Shown: positions 1 to 7,452, counted from the first letter of the stretch. The stretch is DNA of 8,708 nucleotides from Bacteroidales bacterium (GCA_025350365.1 JANXXY010000042.1:1-8708), one strand, 5' to 3'. Notes: generated by a model from the sequence alone, not told the origin. Translations and numbers: made by a program.

Positions 1-264
1 GGTAGTTTCCAGTAAATCTTCGATCCAGAAAGCCTGCCGCGCTGACTGGCATTTAGGACAATGCCTGTTACGGCAACTATTGTAAGAGATACGCTCCTTT
101 GAGCAGCAATCGCATACATCCTTATGCCAGCCAAGTGCCGCAGTGCGGCAAATACTCAGGTCATTGAGTACACGTTGCTGGTATTGGTTGGGCTTACACT
201 GGGTATAGAATTGTTGCCCAAACCGTTCAATGACATCGGCCACCTCGTATTTTGGGCGACTCAT
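1..264 (-). CDS. IS91-family transposase, N-terminal 88 residues (cut by window edge)
   Basis: This is the start of a rolling-circle (HUH, Y1) transposase that would nick and transfer one strand of the element. The 88 visible residues begin MSRPKYEV. They contain the zinc-binding N-terminal domain typical of IS91 transposases: H47, C51 and C54, then the block around residues 61-73 reading YNSCRNRHCPKCQ, which supplies C64, H68, C69 and C72. The catalytic HUH and tyrosine motifs would lie further downstream, outside the window, so activity cannot be judged. The start codon ATG at 264-262 overlaps the recombinase stop TGA at 263-261 in the sequence ATGA. This points to translational coupling and fixes the start. 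The family assignment is firm, but whether the gene is intact is unknown. Confidence 0.9.
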   Translation of the reverse strand, partial: MSRPKYEVADVIERFGQQFYTQCKPNQYQQRVLNDLSICRTAALGWHKDVCDCCSKERISYNSCRNRHCPKCQSARQAFWIEDLLETT

Positions 265-1163
265 TTCCTGTTGCCGTACAAGGTGTCGAGTGGACTGTGA
301 GCTTTGATCATCGGGCATTGAGCCACGTGCAGATAAATCATGGTTGTGGTGATTTCGGCATGACCGAGCAAATTTTTTAATGTTACGATGTTCAGCCCAT
401 CTTCAAGCAAATGTGTGGCATAAGCATGTCTGAGCGAATGCAGGTTGACATCTTTTGTGATTGTGGTTTTCTTCAATGTTTCGCGCATCACCCACGAGAT
501 GCCACGCACGCTGTAACGCCCATCGGGTTCCTTACCGTTAAAGAGCCAGATATGAGGGTGTTCAACCGAAGTGTATTTCAGTAAGCCTTTTGCCATATAA
601 TCAGAAAGCGGAACGATACGGTCTTTTTTGTATTTGCTCTGCCGTATGTGGATGGTTTTGCGTTCAAAATCGATATCGGAGATTTTCAGGTTAATCGCTT
701 CCTGGCCTCGCAAACCGGCAGAGTAGATAAGAGTTAGTACGATACGGTGTTTGAGCAATTGCGGGGCAGCAAAAAGTTCTTTGAGTTCCGAACGGTTTAG
801 AATCACCGGAAGTTTGGCATCTTTCTTTAGCGAAGGCAACGAGATGGCACGTTTGTTATGGCCGATTAGCCGGAAATAATACCGCAAACCATACACGGCA
901 TGTTTGAAATTACTTCGTGACGGTGATTTTGGATTAAGAGCCAGTGATGTAAGGTACTCATTAATCTCATCATCATCAATCTGTTCAGGAAGTCTTCCAA
1001 AATGCATAGAAATGGAAGCAATACGGCGGATGTAATTGTGCAAAGTACTACTGTTTTGTCTTTTAAGTACGACTTGCTGTTCAAGTTTCTTAAGTACCAG
1101 ATCAAAACCGGACACACTTTCAATAGCTTGTTCTACAATTGTAGGTTCGATACGTTTTCTCAT
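261..1163 (-). CDS. Tyrosine recombinase (phage-integrase family) of an IS91-type element
   Basis: This 300-residue site-specific recombinase has the XerC/D-like layout: an N-terminal SAM-like core-binding domain (about residues 18-105) and a C-terminal catalytic domain (about 118-285). The catalytic set is complete by eye: R152 in SAGLRGQEA, a beta-hairpin lysine in the QSKYKKDRIVPL stretch (about 177-180), H242 and R245 in LHSLRHAYATH, H268 in LLGHAEITTT, and the nucleophile Y277. The protein should therefore be active. It overlaps the downstream IS91 transposase start by four bases (ATGA), so the two are probably translated together. In IS91 elements that carry such a gene its role is not well defined; dimer or cointegrate resolution is a guess. 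A stand-alone integrase is less likely given the coupling. The ATG start is preceded by AT-rich DNA with no Shine-Dalgarno sequence, normal for Bacteroidota. Confidence 0.93.
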   Translation of the reverse strand: MRKRIEPTIVEQAIESVSGFDLVLKKLEQQVVLKRQNSSTLHNYIRRIASISMHFGRLPEQIDDDEINEYLTSLALNPKSPSRSNFKHAVYGLRYYFRLIGHNKRAISLPSLKKDAKLPVILNRSELKELFAAPQLLKHRIVLTLIYSAGLRGQEAINLKISDIDFERKTIHIRQSKYKKDRIVPLSDYMAKGLLKYTSVEHPHIWLFNGKEPDGRYSVRGISWVMRETLKKTTITKDVNLHSLRHAYATHLLEDGLNIVTLKNLLGHAEITTTMIYLHVAQCPMIKAHSPLDTLYGNRK

Positions 1164-1238
1164 ACAACAATATTTTTAAATTAATACTGCCGTAAAGATC
1201 GTACAATTGATTTTATGTCTATTTTTGGTAAAGTTGAA

Positions 1239-1267
1239 CAAAGCTATTTCGCAGGGATTTAGTTCAA
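1239..1267 (-). promoter_or_regulatory. Candidate Bacteroidota-type promoter for the recombinase/transposase pair
   Basis: Read on the minus strand, TTG (1267-1265) is followed after 18 bp by TAGCTTTG (1246-1239). This matches the Bacteroidota -33 TTG / -7 TAnnTTTG pattern with an acceptable spacer. Transcription would start near 1233, leaving a leader of about 70 nt before the recombinase ATG at 1163. The match is seen directly; its use is inferred. Confidence 0.5.
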
Positions 1268-1284
1268 TATCAAGATATAACTAA

Positions 1285-1314
1285 TTGTAAAATAAGGTAA
1301 TAAAGCTATGTTTG
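1285..1314 (+). promoter_or_regulatory. Candidate Bacteroidota-type promoter for the 1578-residue envelope protein gene
   Basis: TTG at 1285-1287 is followed after exactly 19 bp by TATGTTTG at 1307-1314, a full match to the -33 TTG / -7 TAnnTTTG consensus. Transcription would begin around 1320. The -7 box contains the in-frame ATG at 1308, so that codon would not be in the mRNA. This supports the ATG at 1371 as the real start, with a leader of about 50 nt. Confidence 0.6.
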
Positions 1315-1370
1315 TGTCATCATTCACCATATGGATAAATCATGCAAAGATTGATAAAACTGAATTCTTT

Positions 1371-4300
1371 ATGAAGAAAATTACATCACTGTTATTTATA
1401 CTTTACTTCGTGTTGTCGTCTGTAACAGGGCAGAAATTCACCGGATTTAAGGATACTGCAAATTTTCCTCATGAACTATCTGATATCCTGGGGTCCGATC
1501 TTCAACAAGGGGAAGTGAAACTGATCACCGATTTTTCTACTTCCTGGCAGGGAGATATGTTTTCGTTAACTGAAAAAGGAGAAATAATACGTTTGGCAGG
1601 GATTATGTACGAACGAAAAGCTCGAAGCAACCAATTTAAATCCTTTATTAGTGCCCTTGTTTCTACGAAGATAAGGGAAAATAATCAGGAGAATTACACT
1701 TTATGGATGAGGTTTTTATTGAAATATATTGTTCTAAAACAAACTACGATTACTAAATTAACCAACTTTTTTGAAAACACAATTGATTTAAGCCGTGACA
1801 ATTTTTTAATTAATTCGTCATCGGTTCAATGGAAATATGTGGGTAGCAATTTTAAATTTAAATTGGAGAACGATATTCTTACAGCAAATTTTGAAAAGGG
1901 TAACCTACACTGTTATTCGAAAAGAGATAGCATATTAATTAATGAGACCTCCGGTATATACAACATCCTCGAGCGGAAATGGAGAGGTAAAGGCGGGCTG
2001 GTTACATGGGAGAGGGCCGGATTTAATCCACAGGAAGTAAATGCGAGGCTTAACAGATATTCAATAGAACTAAACAGGTCCGAATACAAAGCCGATTCGG
2101 TGATGTTTACTTATGGTAAATATTTTAGCAACCCGGTAATGGGGCAGGTAACCGATAAGGTAATGAATATTTTATCTGTCGAACAAGCCATATATCCCGA
2201 ATTTATTACCTACAGCAAACGATATTTTTTTAAAAACATATATCCAAACATCGATTATGACGGTGGATTTACCATGAAAGGCGCAAAAATCATCGGTTCC
2301 GGCATTGAAAACGATTTAGCAAAAATTATTATAAAAAATGGTCCTAAAATACTTATGGAGGTTCGTTCAAAGTATTTTGTGCTTCGGCCCGATCGAATTA
2401 ATGGACTTAACTCTTTAATAAAGATATATCTCGAACACGATTCAATTTACCATACCGATTTAGCCTTTACTTATTTTGTAAAATCAAAGGAAGTAAATCT
2501 GCTCAGAACTGAGGAATATTCGTCACAAAGTCCTTATTACGATACATATCACAAAATTGATATGGATTTTGAGGAACTTTCGTGGAGAATTGATCAGCCC
2601 TTTATCAATCTAGCTATGGCTAGGGGATCTGCTAGCGGAAGGGCTCGTTTTGAGTCGTTGAATTATTTCAATATGGAACAATTCGAAAAGCTGCAAGGTA
2701 TGAATGATACCAATCCACTGGTTTCAATTCGAAATTATGGCAAGAGATTCAAAAATGAAGAATTTCCTGGTGCAGGATTTGCCGATTATTTAGTTCGACA
2801 GGTAAACGAAGTTCGACAGTTATTAATGGAAATGGCCAAAAAAGGCTTTATTTATTATGATAGCCAAACCGATGTGGTGAAAATTAAGCAGAGGCTTCAT
2901 GATTATCTTAATTCAAGTTTTGGAAAAACAGATTTTGATGTGATGGATTTTATATCGAGTACGCAAGCTCCACTCGAAAATGCTTCACTTGATATGGCCA
3001 CCTTCGATCTTAAAATAAACGGTATACCAAAAATTGCGGTGAGCGATTCGCAAAACGTTTTTATTTATCCGGCACGGGAACAGATTATTCTTAAGCAAGA
3101 TCGAAGTTTCCAATTCGATGGCGTTATTGAAGTAGGATTATTAACATTTTATGGGAATAATTTCTTTTTTGATTATAAAAACTTCAAATTTAACCTTCAA
3201 AATGTCGATTCAGTATCTATAAAGGTAAATACCAGCGAAGTTGATAATTTTGGCCGCCCCAAAACCCGGAGGGTGAATAACGTTATAGAGCATCTTACCG
3301 GCGATTTGAGAATCGATAAACCGGACAACAAATCCGGACGGAAAAATTATCCGGAATACCCGCTATTTGCAAGTCGCGAAAACTCTCAAGTTTATTATCA
3401 GCGAAAAGATATCGAAAATGGTGTTTATCCAGAAGAAAGTTTTTATTTTGAGGTATATCCATTTTTGCTTGATAGTTTAGATAATTTCAAAAAAGAAGGA
3501 TTGCAATTTCTGGGAAAATTTCAATCGGCTGGAATTTTGCCCCCTATGGAACAAAAACTAACACTTCAGCCCGATTATTCGCTTGGTTTCAAATTCAATC
3601 CTGGACCGGATGGAATACCAGTTTACGAAGGCAAAGCTAAACTTATTGCTAACATACAGCTTAGTAATAATGGGTTACGGGCAGATGGAAAATTCGAGTA
3701 TCTAACCTCAACCACAACCTCAAAAGATTTCAAGCTTTATCCGGATTCGATGAATACACAATCTGTTGATTTTACAATCGCAGAACAAACAGGAGTAACT
3801 CAGTTTCCGAATGCCGGATCGAAGGAAAACTATGTGCATTGGCTTCCAAAAAACGATATTATGTTCATAAAACAAGCTAAGGAACCATTCCAAATGTTTA
3901 ATGATCATACAAACCTTGTAGGTAATCTTACCTTGCAACCAAAAGGATTGTCGGGTAACGGAACAATGAATCTAACGGCCGCCGAGCTTCAGTCAAAAAA
4001 TTTTCGTTATAAGGCCAAAATTATTGATGCCGACACTTCCAAATTTCTCTTGAAATCGCTTCATAAAGAAGGATATACAGTTCTAACAAACGATAATGTT
4101 AAATCACACATCGATTTTGTATCCCAGAAGGGAGAATTTAATTCGAATGAGGATTACACCAAGGTTGAATTTCCTGAGAATAAATACCTCAGTTATCTCG
4201 ATTATTTCAAGTGGAATATGATCGATAAAACTCTCGAAATGGGGGCTAAACGAATAAGAGACTCGCAACTTTCAGATACGGCAAAAACGAAATTCAGAAC

Positions 4301-6107
4301 ACAAATCGACGAAAAGTATCGCTTTGAGGAAGAACCAATTGGTCCCCGGTACATATCTACTAATTATAAGCAGGATTCAATTAATTTTGTAGCACCTTCG
4401 GCTATTTACGATTATCAAAACAATCTTATCCTTGCCTCAGAGGTTAAACTAATACGGGTAGCCGATGCAATCATCTATCCAATAGACGGAAAGGTGACTA
4501 TTGCCGAAGCTGCCCAAATGAAAACTCTTTTCAAAACCAAAATAGTGGCTAATTACATCGATCGTTTTCATACCATTTACGATGCAGATGTAAATATTCA
4601 GGGAAGAAATGTATTTACCGGCGTTGGAAAGTACGATTATATCGACGAAACAACTAAAGCACAAGTAGTAGATTTAACTGAAATAAAAGTAGATAAGGAT
4701 TTGCATACCGTGGCTAAGGGTAAAAAGCTCGAAACTGACGATTTCACTTTAAGTCCCAACTTTGGTTTTCAGGGTAGCATCAGATTAAATTCCACTAAAC
4801 AATTGCTTACGTTCGATGGTGGAGCTAGTATAAGAACCGATTGTCCAAAACTGAAACCTTCATGGTTGAAGTTCGAATCGGAAATCGATCCAAAGGTTAT
4901 TTATATTCCGGTCGAAGAGAATCCATTGAATATTAATAATAATAAAATTTTTGCAGGTATATTTCTTGCGCCCGATTCAATCCATATTTATCCGGCATTT
5001 CTCTCCCCAAGACACGGTTATAACGATCAGTATATCGTAACTTCCAGTGGCTATCTTTATTTTAACAAAGATTCGATGAAATATGAAATTGCTTCGAAAG
5101 AGAAGTTGTTGTATAATGATACTACCGGTAATTATTTGAGTTTACATAAATTCAATTGTATCGAATATGGTGAAGGGAAAATCAATCTTGCAGCTGATTT
5201 GGGACAGATAAAGCTAAGCAGTTATGGAAATGCTAGTTTTAATCTGATTAATGGTGAAGTTAACCTTGATATTTTTCTTGGAATCGATTTCTTATTCGAT
5301 CAGAATGCAATGCACCTTCTTGCAAATAAAATTGATAGTTTTCCAAATTTGAAGGGTGTAGATATTACCCGAAACAATTATCTGAAATCGATGAATGAAA
5401 TTATCGGTAAAAAGAGAAGTCAAAAATATCTGGAGGATGTGTCAGTTTATGGCAAGCCAAAAGAGTTTCCAACCGAATTGCAGCATACCCTCAACATTAC
5501 ACATTTAAAGCTAAAGTGGAATGAAGAAACCAATTCGTATCAATCTTTTGGAAAGATTGGTATTGGGAATATCCTTAATTACCAGGTTAATAAAGAAGTG
5601 GAAGGGTACATCGAAATTGTACGCAAACGAAGTGGCGACTTGATGGATATTTATCTTAAACTCGATGATAAAAACTATTTCTATTTTGGTTACACCCGGG
5701 GAACTATGCAAGCATATTCGTCTAATACTGAATTTGTTGAAATTTTGAAAAAATTATCTCTCAAAGTCAGGAATATGGACACAAAACGCGGGCAAACTCC
5801 TTATAGTTATATGGTTACATCTGACACAAAATTTGGTGCATTCTTGCGAAATTACAAGCAACACATGAAGGGCGAATTAAATATTCCCGAAGAAAAACCA
5901 ATTGAAATTCCTGAAGTTTCGCCGCAGGTTCAACCTTCAAAACCACCAGGTGATCAGCCTGCTGTAACTCCTGCAAATCAGCCATCTCTGCCTGAAACGG
6001 TGCCGGAAAAACAAAAAACTGACGAAAAAAAGAAGGAAATACCAAAAGAAGAAACACCTGTAATAAAGGATGATAACAAAGAAGGAGAAGTTATTGAGGT
6101 GAAATAA
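1371..6107 (+). CDS. Large exported beta-rich protein of unknown function (1578 residues)
   Basis: I cannot assign a function. The ATG at 1371 gives a classic signal peptide (MKK, a hydrophobic core to about residue 17, likely cleavage after VTG at residue 20). The earlier in-frame ATG at 1308 falls inside the promoter -7 box and would bury the signal. No lipobox cysteine and no other obvious membrane span is seen. Most of the chain looks like short beta strands, with a more helical segment near residues 470-520. A conserved-looking block with TWERAG lies near residue 212. Segments starting near residues 751 and 848 are diverged copies of one another, and similar strands recur near 1037 and 1128. 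Only three cysteines were noticed. Residues from about 1503 to the end are low-complexity and rich in Pro, Glu and Lys. It resembles unnamed large proteins of Bacteroidota; an AsmA-like or other beta-repeat envelope role is possible but unproven. Confidence 0.88.
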   Translation: MKKITSLLFILYFVLSSVTGQKFTGFKDTANFPHELSDILGSDLQQGEVKLITDFSTSWQGDMFSLTEKGEIIRLAGIMYERKARSNQFKSFISALVSTKIRENNQENYTLWMRFLLKYIVLKQTTITKLTNFFENTIDLSRDNFLINSSSVQWKYVGSNFKFKLENDILTANFEKGNLHCYSKRDSILINETSGIYNILERKWRGKGGLVTWERAGFNPQEVNARLNRYSIELNRSEYKADSVMFTYGKYFSNPVMGQVTDKVMNILSVEQAIYPEFITYSKRYFFKNIYPNIDYDGGFTMKGAKIIGSGIENDLAKIIIKNGPKILMEVRSKYFVLRPDRINGLNSLIKIYLEHDSIYHTDLAFTYFVKSKEVNLLRTEEYSSQSPYYDTYHKIDMDFEELSWRIDQPFINLAMARGSASGRARFESLNYFNMEQFEKLQGMNDTNPLVSIRNYGKRFKNEEFPGAGFADYLVRQVNEVRQLLMEMAKKGFIYYDSQTDVVKIKQRLHDYLNSSFGKTDFDVMDFISSTQAPLENASLDMATFDLKINGIPKIAVSDSQNVFIYPAREQIILKQDRSFQFDGVIEVGLLTFYGNNFFFDYKNFKFNLQNVDSVSIKVNTSEVDNFGRPKTRRVNNVIEHLTGDLRIDKPDNKSGRKNYPEYPLFASRENSQVYYQRKDIENGVYPEESFYFEVYPFLLDSLDNFKKEGLQFLGKFQSAGILPPMEQKLTLQPDYSLGFKFNPGPDGIPVYEGKAKLIANIQLSNNGLRADGKFEYLTSTTTSKDFKLYPDSMNTQSVDFTIAEQTGVTQFPNAGSKENYVHWLPKNDIMFIKQAKEPFQMFNDHTNLVGNLTLQPKGLSGNGTMNLTAAELQSKNFRYKAKIIDADTSKFLLKSLHKEGYTVLTNDNVKSHIDFVSQKGEFNSNEDYTKVEFPENKYLSYLDYFKWNMIDKTLEMGAKRIRDSQLSDTAKTKFRTQIDEKYRFEEEPIGPRYISTNYKQDSINFVAPSAIYDYQNNLILASEVKLIRVADAIIYPIDGKVTIAEAAQMKTLFKTKIVANYIDRFHTIYDADVNIQGRNVFTGVGKYDYIDETTKAQVVDLTEIKVDKDLHTVAKGKKLETDDFTLSPNFGFQGSIRLNSTKQLLTFDGGASIRTDCPKLKPSWLKFESEIDPKVIYIPVEENPLNINNNKIFAGIFLAPDSIHIYPAFLSPRHGYNDQYIVTSSGYLYFNKDSMKYEIASKEKLLYNDTTGNYLSLHKFNCIEYGEGKINLAADLGQIKLSSYGNASFNLINGEVNLDIFLGIDFLFDQNAMHLLANKIDSFPNLKGVDITRNNYLKSMNEIIGKKRSQKYLEDVSVYGKPKEFPTELQHTLNITHLKLKWNEETNSYQSFGKIGIGNILNYQVNKEVEGYIEIVRKRSGDLMDIYLKLDDKNYFYFGYTRGTMQAYSSNTEFVEILKKLSLKVRNMDTKRGQTPYSYMVTSDTKFGAFLRNYKQHMKGELNIPEEKPIEIPEVSPQVQPSKPPGDQPAVTPANQPSLPETVPEKQKTDEKKKEIPKEETPVIKDDNKEGEVIEVK

Positions 6108-6108
6108 T

Positions 6109-6603
6109 TTACCCTCGTGACGATTCCCAAATTTCAAGATTTTTAATAGCGCTGCCGTCGATTGAAAACCGTACGGCAGTTTTTACATTATGGAAGCCCG
6201 TATTGCCTGCAGCTCCCGGATTAATATGCAACAGATTATGTTTCTTATCAAATATTACTTTCAAGATATGCGAATGCCCGCATATAAATAACTTAGGAGG
6301 ATTTGACAGCAAAATTGACCGGATAGAAGATTCGTAATGACCTGGATACCCGCCAATATGGGTAATGAGAACATCAGTTTGCTCGCAATTGAAACGTTGT
6401 TGAAGTGGATAACTCATGCGCACCAGGTGCCCGTCAATATTACCAAATACTGCACGAAGAGGCTTAAATGCATCAAGATGATTGGCCGTTTCCATGTTGC
6501 CAATATCGCCTGCGTGCCATAATTCGTCGCAGTTTTCGAAAAATGTGTATAGTCTGTCGTCAATATAACCATGTGTGTCCGACATAAGTCCAATTTGCTT
6601 CAT
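6109..6603 (-). CDS. YfcE/MJ0936-type metallophosphoesterase
   Basis: This 164-residue cytoplasmic protein belongs to the calcineurin-like metallophosphoesterase superfamily, in the small YfcE/MJ0936 branch, whose members hydrolyse phosphodiesters in vitro with two metal ions. All expected metal-binding motifs are present: D9 and H11 (SDTHG), D33 (HAGDIG), N55 (GNID), H82 (ITHIGG), then H110 and H112 (CGHSH). Length is normal for the family and the protein is complete. The physiological substrate is generally unknown and nothing here identifies it. The gene converges on the large exported-protein gene with a single base between the two stop codons, and its 3' end contains a terminator-like hairpin on the opposite strand. 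It is divergent from rsmE across 150 bp. No Shine-Dalgarno sequence is visible before the ATG. Confidence 0.93.
   Translation of the reverse strand: MKQIGLMSDTHGYIDDRLYTFFENCDELWHAGDIGNMETANHLDAFKPLRAVFGNIDGHLVRMSYPLQQRFNCEQTDVLITHIGGYPGHYESSIRSILLSNPPKLFICGHSHILKVIFDKKHNLLHINPGAAGNTGFHNVKTAVRFSIDGSAIKNLEIWESSRG
6152..6184 (+). terminator. Candidate intrinsic terminator for the large exported-protein gene, inside the opposing phosphoesterase gene
   Basis: The plus strand has CTGCCGT (6152-6158) and its exact complement ACGGCAG (6173-6179), a 7-bp GC-rich stem with a 14-nt loop, followed immediately by five T (6180-6184). It lies 45 bp past the large gene's stop. The minus strand has no T-run directly after the stem, so it would act only on plus-strand transcripts. 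The loop is somewhat large and the T-tract short, so strength is uncertain. Confidence 0.5.
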
Positions 6604-6753
6604 GTAAATTCAGGTTTTCTGTGTTACTTTGCAATAAAAGGATATAGGATTTAGGCTTTAGACCAATAGCTTAATAACGTAATGTGAATAAAAGTTTTAA
6701 GACTTAAAGTAAATATCCTGACTCCTGATTTTTTTAACAAAAGTATTGGTTTT
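6604..6753. promoter_or_regulatory. Divergent AT-rich spacer between the phosphoesterase gene and rsmE
   Basis: This 150-bp spacer must hold the promoters of both flanking genes, but neither is clear. On the minus strand TACTTTTG (6745-6738) fits the -7 TAnnTTTG box but lacks a TTG at the proper distance. On the plus strand TTACTTTG (6624-6631) has one mismatch and no -33 partner. A perfect 6-bp inverted repeat, TTTAAG-A-CTTAAA (6696-6708), lies between them and could be an operator or chance in AT-rich DNA. No RNA gene is recognised. Confidence 0.3.
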
Positions 6754-7452
6754 ATGCAAATTTTCTATACTCCGGACATTAATGGGATGGATTATTATTT
6801 CAACGAGGATGAATCGAAGCACGCCATTCGAGTTTTGCGCTTAAATACAGGCGATCCTGTGCATTTAGTGGATGGAAAAGGCAACTTATTTGAAGGTGTC
6901 ATTGAAGACCCCAAACCGAAAAAGTGTAAAATTTTGGTAACAAATGTTATAAAGGAATTTGAAAAACGAAATTATCATTTGCATATTGCCATTTCACCAT
7001 TAAAAAATCCCGATCGTTTTGAATGGTTTCTCGAAAAAGCTACAGAAATTGGTATTGATGAGATAACACCCATATTGTGCGAGCGAACTGAAAAGAAAAA
7101 CCTTAATCATGACCGATGCAACCGCATTATCGAATCGGCAATGAAACAATCATTAAAAGCCTATCATCCGGTAATGCATTCCTTGGTGAAATTGGAAGAA
7201 TTTATTGGGCAGTCAGGTCATTCAATAAAAATGATCGCCTCTTGTGAAGGCGATCGTAAGCTAATAAGGAACTGTTATCAACCAGGTCAGAGAGCAACTA
7301 TATTGGTTGGTCCTGAAGGTGATTTTAGCGAGAATGAAACGACCAAAGCCATAAACTCAGGATTTATTCCTGTAACATTGGGATCAAGTAGGTTGAGAAC
7401 AGAAACAGCTGGTGTTACAGTTTGTCATTCAATAAGTTTCCTAAATCTTTAA
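6754..7452 (+). CDS. rsmE: 16S rRNA (uracil-1498-N3)-methyltransferase RsmE
   Basis: RsmE methylates N3 of U1498 in 16S rRNA, in the decoding region of the assembled 30S subunit, using S-adenosylmethionine. The 232-residue protein has the family layout. The N-terminal PUA-like RNA-binding domain (about 1-70) includes the characteristic HAIRVLRL at 23-30. The C-terminal SPOUT (trefoil-knot) methyltransferase domain has KATEIG at 95-100, ESAMKQS at 127-133, the cofactor-loop motif VGPEGDFS at 185-192 and LGSSRLRTETA at 209-219. Most family members have GPEGGF where this has GPEGDF, a mild change. Length is typical and the gene is complete. Its stop overlaps the stop of the convergent zinc-ribbon gene. 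A minus-strand terminator-like hairpin lies within its coding sequence at 7227-7255. Confidence 0.96.
   Translation: MQIFYTPDINGMDYYFNEDESKHAIRVLRLNTGDPVHLVDGKGNLFEGVIEDPKPKKCKILVTNVIKEFEKRNYHLHIAISPLKNPDRFEWFLEKATEIGIDEITPILCERTEKKNLNHDRCNRIIESAMKQSLKAYHPVMHSLVKLEEFIGQSGHSIKMIASCEGDRKLIRNCYQPGQRATILVGPEGDFSENETTKAINSGFIPVTLGSSRLRTETAGVTVCHSISFLNL
7227..7255 (-). terminator. Candidate intrinsic terminator for the SPFH/RHH/zinc-ribbon operon, inside rsmE
   Basis: On the minus strand a perfect 7-bp stem, GATCGCC with GGCGATC (7255-7249 and 7239-7233), closes a 9-nt loop. It is followed by A and then five T (down to 7227). On the plus strand the bases after the stem are GTAAG, so only leftward transcripts would be terminated. 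It lies about 190 bp beyond the zinc-ribbon gene's stop, which is far but plausible because rsmE leaves no spacer. Confidence 0.5.

Larger units (their letters stand above)
1..1275 (-). mobile_element. IS91-family insertion element, partial (tyrosine recombinase plus HUH transposase)
   Basis: Two overlapping minus-strand genes, a tyrosine recombinase followed by an IS91-type transposase, form the 5' part of an IS91-family element. From family knowledge, IS91 elements move by rolling-circle transposition with a Y1 HUH transposase, lack terminal inverted repeats and make no target duplication. A subset carries a tyrosine recombinase gene ahead of the transposase. The rest of the transposase and the ori end lie beyond the left window edge. 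The right-hand limit given here is inferred. It lies between the element's presumed promoter (1239-1267) and the promoter of the neighbouring host gene (1285-1314), because no inverted repeat or duplication marks the junction. The segment is visibly richer in G+C than the genes to its right, which fits acquisition by transfer. Confidence 0.75.

Noticed and set aside
1220..1227. A plus-strand TATTTTTG matching the TAnnTTTG box, a possible outward promoter from the element
   Set aside because: There is no TTG at 17-23 bp upstream, and the complete promoter at 1285-1314 explains the downstream gene better.
1240..1309. Direct repeat AAAGCTAT at 1240-1247 and 1302-1309, considered as a target duplication of the element
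   Set aside because: IS91 elements do not duplicate targets. Both copies are on the same side of the element's genes and both fall partly in promoter boxes, so this is likely chance.
5815..6137. Two minus-strand open frames opposite the tail of the large gene
   Set aside because: They mirror the low-complexity Pro/Glu/Lys codons and give Phe/Leu-rich products with no family signature; one also runs out of frame into the phosphoesterase gene.
6624..6631. TTACTTTG as the rsmE -7 promoter box
   Set aside because: It has one mismatch to TAnnTTTG and no TTG at a suitable distance; the nearest upstream TTG is 26 bp away.
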